Shown here: one piece after another, positions 9,023 to 17,800 of the stretch
Position numbering within the stretch: position 1 is the first letter of the stretch
Layout of the letters: each line of letters begins with the position of its first letter
Assembly (NCBI GenBank): GCA_022828145.1
Contig: JAJEJA010000057.1
Coordinates: forward strand, 1-36,987
DNA length: 36,987 nt
Origin: Candidatus Poribacteria bacterium
GTDB lineage: Bacteria; Poribacteria; WGA-4E; WGA-3G
Direction: 5' to 3'
The notes under the pieces: model-generated
Told to the model about the DNA's origin: nothing
What the model saw: only the letters and a program-made list of their open reading frames with translations
Database searches by the model: none
Made by a program: the position numbers and the translations under genes

Positions 9023-9457
9023 GTGGATGAGAAACAACAATTGAGAATCTCACTGACTCTCTCAAGTTCAATGCAGTTGATTTATCTACTTGACACTGTC
9101 ATCAGCGATATTCTGGAAAGGATGGAGTTTGATGAAGAGGCGCAAGTAAATGTGAACCTTGCTGTGATTGAAGTGGGTACAAACGCAATCAAACATGGTA
9201 ATAAGGAGGACATTACAAAAACTGCAACTTTTGAATTCATCATTGACGATGAGAAACTTACGATCGTGGTTACGGATGAAGGTGAAGGATTTGACCGTGA
9301 AGAGGTCGCAGATCCGCTTGATCCTGAGAATCTATTAAAGAGCAGCGGCAGAGGACTTTTGATAATGGAAGACTGTATGGATGAAGTGGTATACTCGAAG
9401 AATAGAACCGGAACCATCGTCAGAATGGTCAAAAAGAGGAATCATCCAATGCCATAA
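9023..9457 (+). CDS. RsbW/SpoIIAB-like serine kinase (anti-sigma ATPase)
   Basis: A stand-alone GHKL ATPase of 144 residues, the length typical of anti-sigma serine kinases. The N-box is AVIEVGTNAIKHGN with E50 as probable base and N54 as Mg ligand. G1 is TDEGEGFD (D85) and the G2 region GRGLLIMEDCMDEV. It would phosphorylate a STAS protein on serine and otherwise hold a target, classically a sigma factor. Translation starts at GTG 9023, behind AAGGAAGGAG with eight bases between. It lies between the receiver-phosphatase and the second STAS gene. No sigma-B/sigma-F-type gene adjoins it, so its target is elsewhere or is not a sigma factor. Confidence 0.93.
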   Translation: MDEKQQLRISLTLSSSMQLIYLLDTVISDILERMEFDEEAQVNVNLAVIEVGTNAIKHGNKEDITKTATFEFIIDDEKLTIVVTDEGEGFDREEVADPLDPENLLKSSGRGLLIMEDCMDEVVYSKNRTGTIVRMVKKRNHPMP

Positions 9458-9588
9458 AACTACTAAACAAACAGAAATAGGCACATTCTTATAGGAAACG
9501 CACTGAAAATCAATAAATCAAAACGCCTGAAATCAAAACGAATCCTTGTGTGTAACCGAAAACTATATGATTCGGGGAAGGAGTATTG

Positions 9589-9933
9589 ATGCAAATTAAT
9601 CTACGACATAAAGGCAGTGTAACAATATTGGATATCGAGGGTAACCTTGTTGGACCAAATACTATTGCACTCAAAAACATCATTGATGACCACATTCGTT
9701 CAGCAAATGGTGAACCTGTATATATGATTCTAAATATGGAACGTGTGCAGATGATGGATAGTTCAGGATTGGGAGTCATCGTTGCAGCATACGCATCAAT
9801 ACAACGCAACAAAGGTAGAGTGGTTTTACTTAATATCGGAGGAAATATCAGAAGTTTAATTATAATGGCAAAACTTGTAACGATATTTGACCGATATGAT
9901 ACGGAAGCTGAAGCCATAGCAAGTTTCCTTTAG
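9589..9933 (+). CDS. STAS-domain anti-anti-sigma factor (SpoIIAA/RsbV-like), copy 2
   Basis: A single STAS domain of 114 residues. The motif MMDSSGLGVIVAA places the phospho-acceptor serine at residue 58, as in Bacillus SpoIIAA, and the surrounding sequence is closer to the canonical family than copy 1. I chose the ATG at 9589: GGGGAAGGAG ends five bases before it, while the TTG three bases earlier would be too close. The gene is 131 bases after the RsbW-like kinase, which is probably its partner. Two antagonists for one kinase suggests two inputs or one specialised paralogue. Confidence 0.93.
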   Translation: MQINLRHKGSVTILDIEGNLVGPNTIALKNIIDDHIRSANGEPVYMILNMERVQMMDSSGLGVIVAAYASIQRNKGRVVLLNIGGNIRSLIIMAKLVTIFDRYDTEAEAIASFL

Positions 9934-9970
9934 ACAGGAAATCACAACATTCACGGCAGAACACAACAGA

Positions 9971-10738
9971 ATGGAACAGATTATGGAAACGCTACGTACA
10001 TCGGATATAGAAGAAGAGAGTATCGGCTTATGGCACAATTGTCCACAATGTCGCAATGTGTCTTTTCGGGGTGAATTAGAACGAAATGGATACATCTGCC
10101 CGAAATGTAAAGTACTTTTCCCTTTATCAGTTGAAAATCGTATAAGACTGATTCTCGGTGAACTATCTTCCGAAATTGATGATATGAATATTAATGAGAG
10201 TGAAGATACTGAATGTGATGTGCTAACAATTGTTGAAACCGTTGACGAATACCCTGTGAGTCTGTTTGTTCTAAACCCAGCCTCTACTCTTTTGAGAAAG
10301 CATCTTCAGATGTTTTCTAATGCCATAGAGAGTGCTATAACAAACTCAATCCCATTTCTCTCCGTTTTTACAGCAAGTCCAATTGAGACAGAAGTGTCCT
10401 TTGCTGATATAGTGCCATTGTTACTAAAGTTAGAGACGTTAGCGGAACAGACGGTACCACACTTGACCGTGCTAACAGAAACAGAGAGAAGCAAACTGAC
10501 AACACACCTACCTGTAGGCGAAATCATTATTGCTGAGTGTACTTCCCAATCGGATAATACTGCACGATTTCATCCACAACCAGCATTGCATGCCCCTGAG
10601 GAACAACTCCTGCCTGAAAAAAGTCGAGATTCTAACCTAAGTGTTCCTGATATCAGTGTTGATTGTTATGTGCCCCGTCCTGAGATGCATGAAGTTTTAG
10701 TACGGTTTTTGAGATTTTTCGCCTTTACCACACAGTAG
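9971..10738 (+). CDS. Degenerate AccD-like zinc-ribbon protein
   Basis: The 255 residues follow the architecture of the beta subunit of acetyl-CoA carboxylase carboxyltransferase (AccD). The N-terminal zinc ribbon has C24-x2-C27 and C43-x2-C46 (HNCPQCRNVSFRGELERNG then YICPKCKVLFPLS), matching AccD spacing. A helix-strand region (RKHLQMFSNAIESAITNSIP) and GEIIIAE align in order with the crotonase-fold core, and the end VDCYVPRPEMHEVLVRFLRF resembles the AccD C-terminus. However, the glycine-rich oxyanion-hole segment (GGARMQEG in AccD) is replaced by ASPIETEVSF, and the SFAMLGD-type loop is gone. A carboxylase role is therefore unlikely. It follows the second STAS gene by 37 bases and precedes galK by 55, so it may have a regulatory or structural role. 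This is inference from motif order; a structure prediction would settle it. Confidence 0.7.
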   Translation: MEQIMETLRTSDIEEESIGLWHNCPQCRNVSFRGELERNGYICPKCKVLFPLSVENRIRLILGELSSEIDDMNINESEDTECDVLTIVETVDEYPVSLFVLNPASTLLRKHLQMFSNAIESAITNSIPFLSVFTASPIETEVSFADIVPLLLKLETLAEQTVPHLTVLTETERSKLTTHLPVGEIIIAECTSQSDNTARFHPQPALHAPEEQLLPEKSRDSNLSVPDISVDCYVPRPEMHEVLVRFLRFFAFTTQ

Positions 10739-10793
10739 ATTTGGATACCATACCAATATATTAAAGAAGAAACATCAAGACAATGAGTGTATT

Positions 10794-12044
10794 ATGGATC
10801 ATGAAAAACTATCACATGAATTCAAGGAACGTTTTAAGAATACTCCGGACTTCATTGCATCTGCCCCCGGAAGAGTCAACCTAATAGGTGAACATACTGA
10901 CTATAATGATGGTTTTGTTTTTCCTGTTGCAATTGACAGGTATATCCATATCGTTGCTAGTAAACGTAATGATAGAAAGGTGCACCTTCATGCTTTAGAT
11001 GTTAATGAAACCTGCCAATTTAGTCTTGACACAGATGCAGATACCAATCTTCCTGTTTGGAGTAACTATCTTAGGGGTGTTGCTCACCTTCTACAAGACC
11101 TTGTTTTGAAGGATCTCGGTCTTAGGCAAAATGGTATGTCTGCGTTGATAACAGGAGATGTACCGATTGGAGCAGGTTTAAGTTCTTCCGCTGCACTTGA
11201 AGTTGCTTCAGTACTCTCTTTTCTAAGTGTATGTGGCTTAGCGGTAAATGATACAAATATCCAGTCAAAGTATGTTTTGGCAAATCATGCGATAGAATTG
11301 CTTGATATTCCCGCGACAAAGTTGGCAGCGTTATGTCAACGTGCAGAAAATGAATACGCGGGCGTAAATTGTGGCATCATGGACCCAACCATATCACTCT
11401 TAGGAAAATCTGATCATGCACTTTTTTTAGATTGTCGTTCCTTAGCATACAAACATGTTCCGCTCTACCTTAAGGATATACTACTTGTAATTTGCAACAC
11501 AAACGTCAAACGGGAGCTTGCTTCTTCAGAATATAATAAGAGAAGAACAGAATGTGAAAAAGGTGTTGAGATACTTCAGAAATGGAAACCTGATATATCC
11601 TCGTTACGAGATGTAACGTTGAAAGACCTAAAAAAGTATGAAGCAGAACTTCCACACATCACACAAAAAAGGTGTAGGTATGTGGTTGAAGAAAACGCAC
11701 GTGTGGAAAATGCTGTATCTGCTCTCACAAAAGGGGATTTAAACACCTTCGGCCGTCTAATGAACGCTTCACACGAAGGATTGCGGGATGATTATGAGGT
11801 GAGTTGTCATGAATTAGATATCCTAACAGAGATTGCTCAGAATACGGATGGTGTCATAGGTGCCAGAATGACAGGAGCAGGATTTGGTGGATGTACTGTA
11901 AACTTAGTTAAGAAAGACGCAGTAGACCTGTTCAGTGAACGAATTATGAGGGAATATCCGAAACGTACGACAATTGACCCAGATATCTACGTATGTAACA
12001 TTGGAGACGGGGCACGCATTAGGTGTATAGTCCAGACTAAATGA
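10794..12044 (+). CDS. galK: Galactokinase
   Basis: A GHMP-family sugar kinase of 416 residues that phosphorylates galactose at C1 with ATP, the first committed step of the Leloir pathway. The galactokinase signature PGRVNLIGEHTDYNDG is at 25-40, the ATP-binding GHMP motif PIGAGLSSSAA at 124-134, and the catalytic Asp region CGIMDPTISLLG contains D197. The C-terminal motif RMTGAGFGGCTVNLV is intact. The residue after the catalytic Asp is Pro instead of the usual Gln, a mild deviation that leaves the sugar specificity slightly open. The stop codon overlaps the start of the ROK kinase gene (ATGA), so translation is probably coupled. No galT or galE is present in the window. Confidence 0.93.
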   Translation: MDHEKLSHEFKERFKNTPDFIASAPGRVNLIGEHTDYNDGFVFPVAIDRYIHIVASKRNDRKVHLHALDVNETCQFSLDTDADTNLPVWSNYLRGVAHLLQDLVLKDLGLRQNGMSALITGDVPIGAGLSSSAALEVASVLSFLSVCGLAVNDTNIQSKYVLANHAIELLDIPATKLAALCQRAENEYAGVNCGIMDPTISLLGKSDHALFLDCRSLAYKHVPLYLKDILLVICNTNVKRELASSEYNKRRTECEKGVEILQKWKPDISSLRDVTLKDLKKYEAELPHITQKRCRYVVEENARVENAVSALTKGDLNTFGRLMNASHEGLRDDYEVSCHELDILTEIAQNTDGVIGARMTGAGFGGCTVNLVKKDAVDLFSERIMREYPKRTTIDPDIYVCNIGDGARIRCIVQTK

Positions 12045-13033
12045 AATACAGTATAGGAATTGATCTCGGCGGAACTGACATAAAAGCAGGATTGTTAGCA
12101 GAAGATGGCACACTTTCTTGTCGCACGGTTATTTCCACACAGGTGAATGAAGGGGCAAGAGCAATAGCCAGAAGAATCGCTGGTGTTATTAAGCAGGTCA
12201 TTTCGGTTGCCGGTGAAACGGACCCACCGATTGTATGCAGTGAGCAGATCATCGGTATCGGTTTAGGATCACCAGGACTCATTATTGCGGAGAGTGGCAT
12301 TGTCCACTTCTCACCGAATTTCCCTGGTTGGTGTGATATTCCACTGTTGGATTACGTCAATGGAGCATTAAAAAATAGAGCCTGGCAGGCAATGGATATT
12401 CCGCTATATATTGACAATGATGTAAATGTTATGGTATTAGGAGAATTGCACCATGGTGCTGGTGTCGGCTTTGACAACATAGTTGGACTAACAATTGGTA
12501 CAGGGGTTGGGGGCGGTGTTGTCATAGACAAAAAAGTGTATCACGGAAACTGGAATACAGCAGGTGAATTGGGACATACGATTGTTAAACCTGATGGACG
12601 CAAATGTGGATGTGGAAACCGAGGATGTCTTGAAGCGTACGCTGGTGCCAGACACATTGTTGAAAGAACACAAGAACAGATTGTCGCTGGCAGAAAAACT
12701 TGCATGAACCCTGAACAATTGACACCGAAAAAGATCGCGGACGCTGCATCAGCAGGTGACGAACTTGCACGTGAGATATTCTCAGAAACTGGAAGACTTG
12801 TCGGTGTAGCATTAACTTCTATCGCACATATACTTAACCCGCAACTTGCAGTTATCGGTGGTGGTATTTCTGCTGCAGGGGAGGACTTGCTCTTTCAACA
12901 CATTCGTAAAGAATTCAACAAACGTGTGATGGACATACCCGGTAAAATGCAAATTGTACCAGCAAAATTAGGCAATGATGCTGGACTTGTTGGTGCGGCA
13001 ATGTTGGCATATAACCACAAAGGAAAGGTTTAG
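12041..13033 (+). CDS. ROK-family sugar kinase, probable glucokinase
   Basis: The 330 residues show the ROK family layout: phosphate-1 motif IGIDLGGTDIKAG at 4-16, IDNDVNVMVLGE, GLTIGTGVGGGVV, and the zinc-binding signature with H179, C189, C191 and C196 in GHTIVKPDGRKCGCGNRGCLE. The absence of an N-terminal helix-turn-helix makes it a kinase and not a ROK repressor. It probably phosphorylates glucose at C6, though related ROK kinases use mannose, N-acetylmannosamine or fructose. The ATG overlaps the galK stop by four bases, which argues for coupled sugar phosphorylation from one message, for example of the two halves of lactose. Confidence 0.9.
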   Translation: MKYSIGIDLGGTDIKAGLLAEDGTLSCRTVISTQVNEGARAIARRIAGVIKQVISVAGETDPPIVCSEQIIGIGLGSPGLIIAESGIVHFSPNFPGWCDIPLLDYVNGALKNRAWQAMDIPLYIDNDVNVMVLGELHHGAGVGFDNIVGLTIGTGVGGGVVIDKKVYHGNWNTAGELGHTIVKPDGRKCGCGNRGCLEAYAGARHIVERTQEQIVAGRKTCMNPEQLTPKKIADAASAGDELAREIFSETGRLVGVALTSIAHILNPQLAVIGGGISAAGEDLLFQHIRKEFNKRVMDIPGKMQIVPAKLGNDAGLVGAAMLAYNHKGKV

Positions 13034-13049
13034 AGGATAGAGAATAAAA

Positions 13050-13724
13050 ATGGATACCAGCAAAAAAACAGAATATAATAGCATGAAGAATACACTCATA
13101 AGGAAACGGAGCAGTTACATAATTATCTTGTTAGTGCTGACAACATCAATTGTAGGATGTGGCAGTATACGGAATTTTACAAATGATCTAATCCGACCAG
13201 AGCGAATTGTTCCCGTATTTGATCCAGATGCAACAATTATGCCGCAGTCAGGTACCGTTATTTATGAGAAAAATGGAATCGTTGTTATGGTAGTTCCGCT
13301 CCATGACATAAAAAACGTTGATGCATTTGGGGTTCTTATCCACAACCGCACCGGTCATTGGATCAGTTTTGAGAAGGAAAAATTCTGGATGCAAGACCAA
13401 GCAGGTAATATTGTAAAACAACTCAGTAAGGCTCAGGAAGCATTTCATATAAAAAAGAACGACAAGCCGAAATTTCCTCCTGAGTTCGCTGCAGAAGTAT
13501 TCCGTTGGGATAGAACAATTTCCATACAAGGTGACCACGCCGTTTTACCCTCTGAGGACCTGAAGAAAACAAATGTTATGCCAAAAAGAACGCTCCGTTT
13601 TCCAATATACTTTCCAAAACGGAGTCTAAAATCCAAAAATCTACGTATTGTTATTCCAGGTGTGACAAGTGAATTCAATGAGCAACAAACCACGTTCACT
13701 TTTAGATTTAGAGTACAGCGATAA
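13050..13724 (+). CDS. Putative lipoprotein of unknown function
   Basis: A 224-residue protein I cannot assign to a family. It has a lipoprotein signal: basic region MKNTLIRKRSS, hydrophobic core YIIILLVLTTS and lipobox SIVGC. Two starts are possible. The ATG at 13050 has AGAGGATAGAGA upstream, while the internal ATG at 13083 would give the more usual signal peptide length but lacks a ribosome binding site. The mature part is predicted beta-rich, with an immunoglobulin-like flavour (YEKNGIVVMVVPLHD, FGVLIHNRTGHWISFEKE, TFTFRFRVQR), and no catalytic motif stands out. The gene follows the ROK kinase by 16 bases and is probably co-transcribed with it. Confidence 0.7.
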   Translation: MDTSKKTEYNSMKNTLIRKRSSYIIILLVLTTSIVGCGSIRNFTNDLIRPERIVPVFDPDATIMPQSGTVIYEKNGIVVMVVPLHDIKNVDAFGVLIHNRTGHWISFEKEKFWMQDQAGNIVKQLSKAQEAFHIKKNDKPKFPPEFAAEVFRWDRTISIQGDHAVLPSEDLKKTNVMPKRTLRFPIYFPKRSLKSKNLRIVIPGVTSEFNEQQTTFTFRFRVQR

Positions 13725-13800
13725 TAAAGTCCAGTTAGTGCTGCTTTGGTTTCTTGACGTTTGTTTTCTCGGGTATTCCTCATATTACGCTAAATGGACA

Positions 13801-14826
13801 TTGAAAAAGTTAACGCATTGTGGATCCACTCTCATACTTGTTTTTCTACTCGGTTTAGTGAGTTGCGTTGTACCAGAACCTAACGGTATAGATTCGTCTC
13901 GTCCTCCCATTGCACCCAATCTGGACATTGTTCCCTCCAACCGCGAAAGATCAGCACCCCCAATTTTAGGTGTCCAATATACGAAAACAATAGGCAGAAC
14001 AGGTCAAGGACCTGCAGAATTTCTGATGCCTATGGGTTTAGCTCTTGATGCATATCAACAGCTATACGTAGCGGATGCTGGAAATAACAGGGTACAAGTT
14101 GTAGACACTAATGGATTTTTCATTACTGAATACGGAAGTTATGGATGGCGCGAGGGTGAGTTTGATTTTCCAAATGATGTCGCCCTTAACTTAGACACGC
14201 TTTTTGTGGCAGATACAGGAAATGACAGAATTCAGTATTGCAATCTGGTGAATCGCATCTTTTATCCTCTCATAACAACTCTCAAGCCGTATGAGTTTGA
14301 TAGTCCAGAGGGGATAGATGTTGGTAAAAACGGAGACGTCTACGCAATTGATACTCACAATCACCGATGGCTTCAGTTTACCAGAAATCTAACACCTGTG
14401 TTTGCTATGGGGAGTTTCGGTAGCAGCCGTGAACAGTTCTGGAATCCGACTGACATTGTTGTCAATTCCCATAATACAGTTTTTGTTGTTGATTCTGGCA
14501 ATAATAGCATCAAGAGTTACGATTTCAGTGGGAATCCTATTCACTTCTGGGGTGAAGGAGGCAACGCACTTGGACAATTCCGAAACCCGAAACGCATTGC
14601 ATTGGACAGTTGGAATTACCTCTATATCACCGACAGTGGTAATCGTAGAATTCAGATCTTCACACCAGAAGGAAAGGCAATTTTAGAGTTCTCTGATAAG
14701 TCATTGCTAAATCCCTGTGGAATTGCTGTTTCAACGAAAGGTAATGTCTATGTAAGTGATATGGACGCGGGTGATATAAAGGTATTCCGTGTCATATACA
14801 AAAAAGATGCAGAGAAAACAGAATGA
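13801..14826 (+). CDS. NHL-repeat beta-propeller lipoprotein
   Basis: Six NHL-type repeats of 42-48 residues, each with the pattern FxxPxGIAxDxxxxLYVADxGNxRIQ (for example LYVADAGNNRVQVVD, LFVADTGNDRIQYC, LYITDSGNRRIQIF), should close as a six-bladed propeller. The open frame extends upstream to 13669, but that reading overlaps the preceding gene by 56 bases and starts with an implausible peptide. Starting at TTG 13801 gives MKKLTHCGSTLILVFLLGLVSC, a classical lipoprotein signal peptide, so I prefer it although no strong ribosome binding site precedes it. NHL propellers usually mediate protein or ligand binding; the substrate is unknown. The gene lies between another lipoprotein and a large outer-membrane-like protein. 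Confidence 0.85.
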   Translation: MKKLTHCGSTLILVFLLGLVSCVVPEPNGIDSSRPPIAPNLDIVPSNRERSAPPILGVQYTKTIGRTGQGPAEFLMPMGLALDAYQQLYVADAGNNRVQVVDTNGFFITEYGSYGWREGEFDFPNDVALNLDTLFVADTGNDRIQYCNLVNRIFYPLITTLKPYEFDSPEGIDVGKNGDVYAIDTHNHRWLQFTRNLTPVFAMGSFGSSREQFWNPTDIVVNSHNTVFVVDSGNNSIKSYDFSGNPIHFWGEGGNALGQFRNPKRIALDSWNYLYITDSGNRRIQIFTPEGKAILEFSDKSLLNPCGIAVSTKGNVYVSDMDAGDIKVFRVIYKKDAEKTE

Positions 14827-14850
14827 GTTTCACAGAAATCGTTTGTAGTA

Positions 14851-14866
14851 GGGCAGTTCATTGCCC
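14851..14866. repeat. Small hairpin GGGCA-GTTCAT-TGCCC preceded by TAGTA
   Basis: A 5-base stem with a 6-base loop, and the same GTAGTA lead-in as the hairpin at 4846-4862. It lies just before the large outer-membrane gene. It may be a decayed interspersed repeat. Confidence 0.45.
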
Positions 14867-14874
14867 GTAAATGG

Positions 14875-17800
14875 ATGGCAAGATTGACAAGAATCCAACT
14901 TTTCATACTCTCTTTTTTTTTGCTTTCTACGCAACTATTTTACTTGACCATTGCAGATGCTCAAGATAAAACGCAAGAGTCTATATCTTTACTGGCGATA
15001 CCTTTACTGGAATTGCCAGCCTTTTCTGTGATTGAGAAATCTGAGACAATTCAATTGGAAACAGAAAAAAATGAATGGACACTCAAACATACACCTGTGT
15101 TCCCGAATAGTGAAGAAATTACGATAACAACAGGGCAGCTACTCGTTAGGGACAAAGACTATCAAATTGAATATGCAACAGGATTGATTAAATTTGAGGA
15201 ATCCGTCTTAAATCAGGAAATTTCTACAATCAGCATCACTTATCGCGCAATCCCATTCATTTTGCTAAAAACTTATAAACGAGAACTCTTTGGAACACCA
15301 CTTGAACAAGTACCTGAGGAAACAAAGAGAAAAGACGGTCTAATTGATGGAACCGGTCAGAGACCGACTTTACCTACCACATCCACTTCACAGTTAGAGT
15401 ATTCAGGCAGCCGGACTTTTGGTATATCTGTTGGGAGTGGTCGCGCGTTATCTCAAAATCAGGAGTTTCGCATTAATGTGAGAGGTAACGTCTCAGACAA
15501 CATTGAAGTGTTGGCAATGCTTTCTGACCAGGACTTGCCTATTCAACCTGAAGGTATGACAGAGGATATTCAAGATATCAATCAGAAACTCATCCGTATC
15601 ATGCATCCGCGGGTTGTGGGAACATTGGGAGATTTCGATGCATCACTCGGATCATCTGAGTTTATCTTTTTTCCGCGGGCATTAGAAGGTGTTAAGGTTG
15701 AAGGTGATTACGAAAATGTGAAATTCCATTTCATACCGAGTGCACTACCGAAAGGACAATCCACAAGTAAAGTAATTCGGGGTGAGGAAGGTCGTAGTGA
15801 ATATCGTCTTGATGTGAATAACCAATTTGTTATAGTGAAAGCAGGAAGTGAGATCGTCTGGTTGAACGGTGAAAAAATGCGGCGCGGAGAAAACAATGAT
15901 TACATCATCCGCGAGTATGGTGATCCGATAATTGAATTCAATAACAGACATCTGATTACCAGTAATGATGTTATCCGTGTTGACTTTCAATATATTCCAG
16001 AAGATCGCACATATCAACAGAACCTATACGGCATCAATAATGTCTTTGTCTTCCCAGAAGAATGGTTATCACTCGGTGCTTCCTACGCAGTGGAAGCAGA
16101 TATAGACGATCCTGACCAAGCTTTAGTCCTATTTGATGACGAGAGCCTGACAGCATTGCGCCAAAACAGGTTGGACCCGGAAGGTGATGGAACGTTACTT
16201 ACACCACCACAGAAGCATACTGTATGGGGACTTGAAAGCCGACTGAATATGGGGGAAAAGACATGGGTAAATGGTGAACTTGCCTTTAGTGCAATAGACA
16301 AAAATACATATTCTCATGTGGACAGAAAAGAGACAAGTCGAGCTTGGAAGTTGATCGGATATACGGGATGGGATATACCGACAGGAATAGAAAAACTACG
16401 TCCAAAACTCATTGCCAACCTGGATGTGCGTGCTTTGGATGCTAACTTCCTACCTGTCGGTGCATCCAGTAGTAACCGCAATCGTGATCAATACGGCACG
16501 CAATATGCTACTGAAGGTTTTGAGGATGCGATTCTATTGAATCCAAATACGATGACAGATTCATCCGATGAAAGAACCCTAAATCTTGACATTAAGCTGC
16601 TGCCATTTCCCTGGTTACAATTCAATGGAGGAGGCGGTAGAACACTTGAGACAGCAACAGATGTGCAGAAGACACAGCGCACTAACATTAACTGGGGCGC
16701 GAGCTTCTCACCACGGACTCGCAGCAGCAGTAACTTATTTGGAACAACACCTCTAAGGGAGAATATATTGAGACCGTCATCACTATATCAGTTAGACAAT
16801 ATTCAGAATCCGCCTTTAGAAATATTAACTGGTACTGCCACTAAAAATACTAACGGAGAAACTCCAAAACACGTCCAAACAACCCGGCAAACATCTCTAT
16901 TGAAAAAGTTTCCCAATCTTCGCTGGAATGACTATCGCAGCATGTCCGTTTTGACGCTGAGTGATGAAAAAACTGACAAAGATATAAACTGGCAAGAAAA
17001 CTATCAAAAGTCAAGACAGGAGGGAAGTATATCCTACTATCTTTCACCATTTGAGTTTGTAGGTACTTTTAATCGGTTCAATGCTACTGATGATTTCAGT
17101 GCTGCACGTAATCGAAGACGTAATCGGTCTTCAGGAAAAATCAATTTGGTCGATTTCAAATGGGTTTCTGTTCAATCAAGCTACGAACTTGAACAGGCTT
17201 ATGCTAAAGAACCTTTATTGACTGTTGATGATGAAAGTTTAGGTATCTCTGATTGGATGCGATCAACAACAGCACGAACCTGGAAGATAGGTCTTTTTTC
17301 ACAGCAACGGCAATGGGTGAACGTACGAACAAACATATCTCGTCGTATGGTGAAGGCGCATTCAGAATTGGGAACGGATTCTACGACTCAATTAGCAGAC
17401 ATGAATATTCAACTGACACCCTTTAGTCGTGCAATTGATGCTGAAGTAACATATCAATTGGACAAAAAACTAACGACACAACGTCGCGAGATTTACACTG
17501 ATCTCCACCCACTAACTGGACACAGAATCCAACCGGGTGAAGGATATTACGTCAGGTTGGATGATTTACGTTATGTGGAAGATCCTGAGGAAGGAACGTT
17601 CATTAAGATATATCAGAATGTCGGAGATAAACCCACGACTGCAGTCGACGCGACATTCCAATTTAGGATACAACCCCGTCAGTTCTTTGCACGACGCAGA
17701 CGCAATCAACAGGCGGTTATATACAACGGGAATAGGACAAGACTCGGCAGTAGGGATCCTGGTGTATCGGCAACCCGTTCAGCTAAGCCTTCAACAAGCC

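Noticed and set aside
13669..13800. Longer N-terminus of the NHL-repeat protein
   Set aside because: It overlaps the preceding gene by 56 bases and would bury the lipoprotein signal peptide inside the protein.
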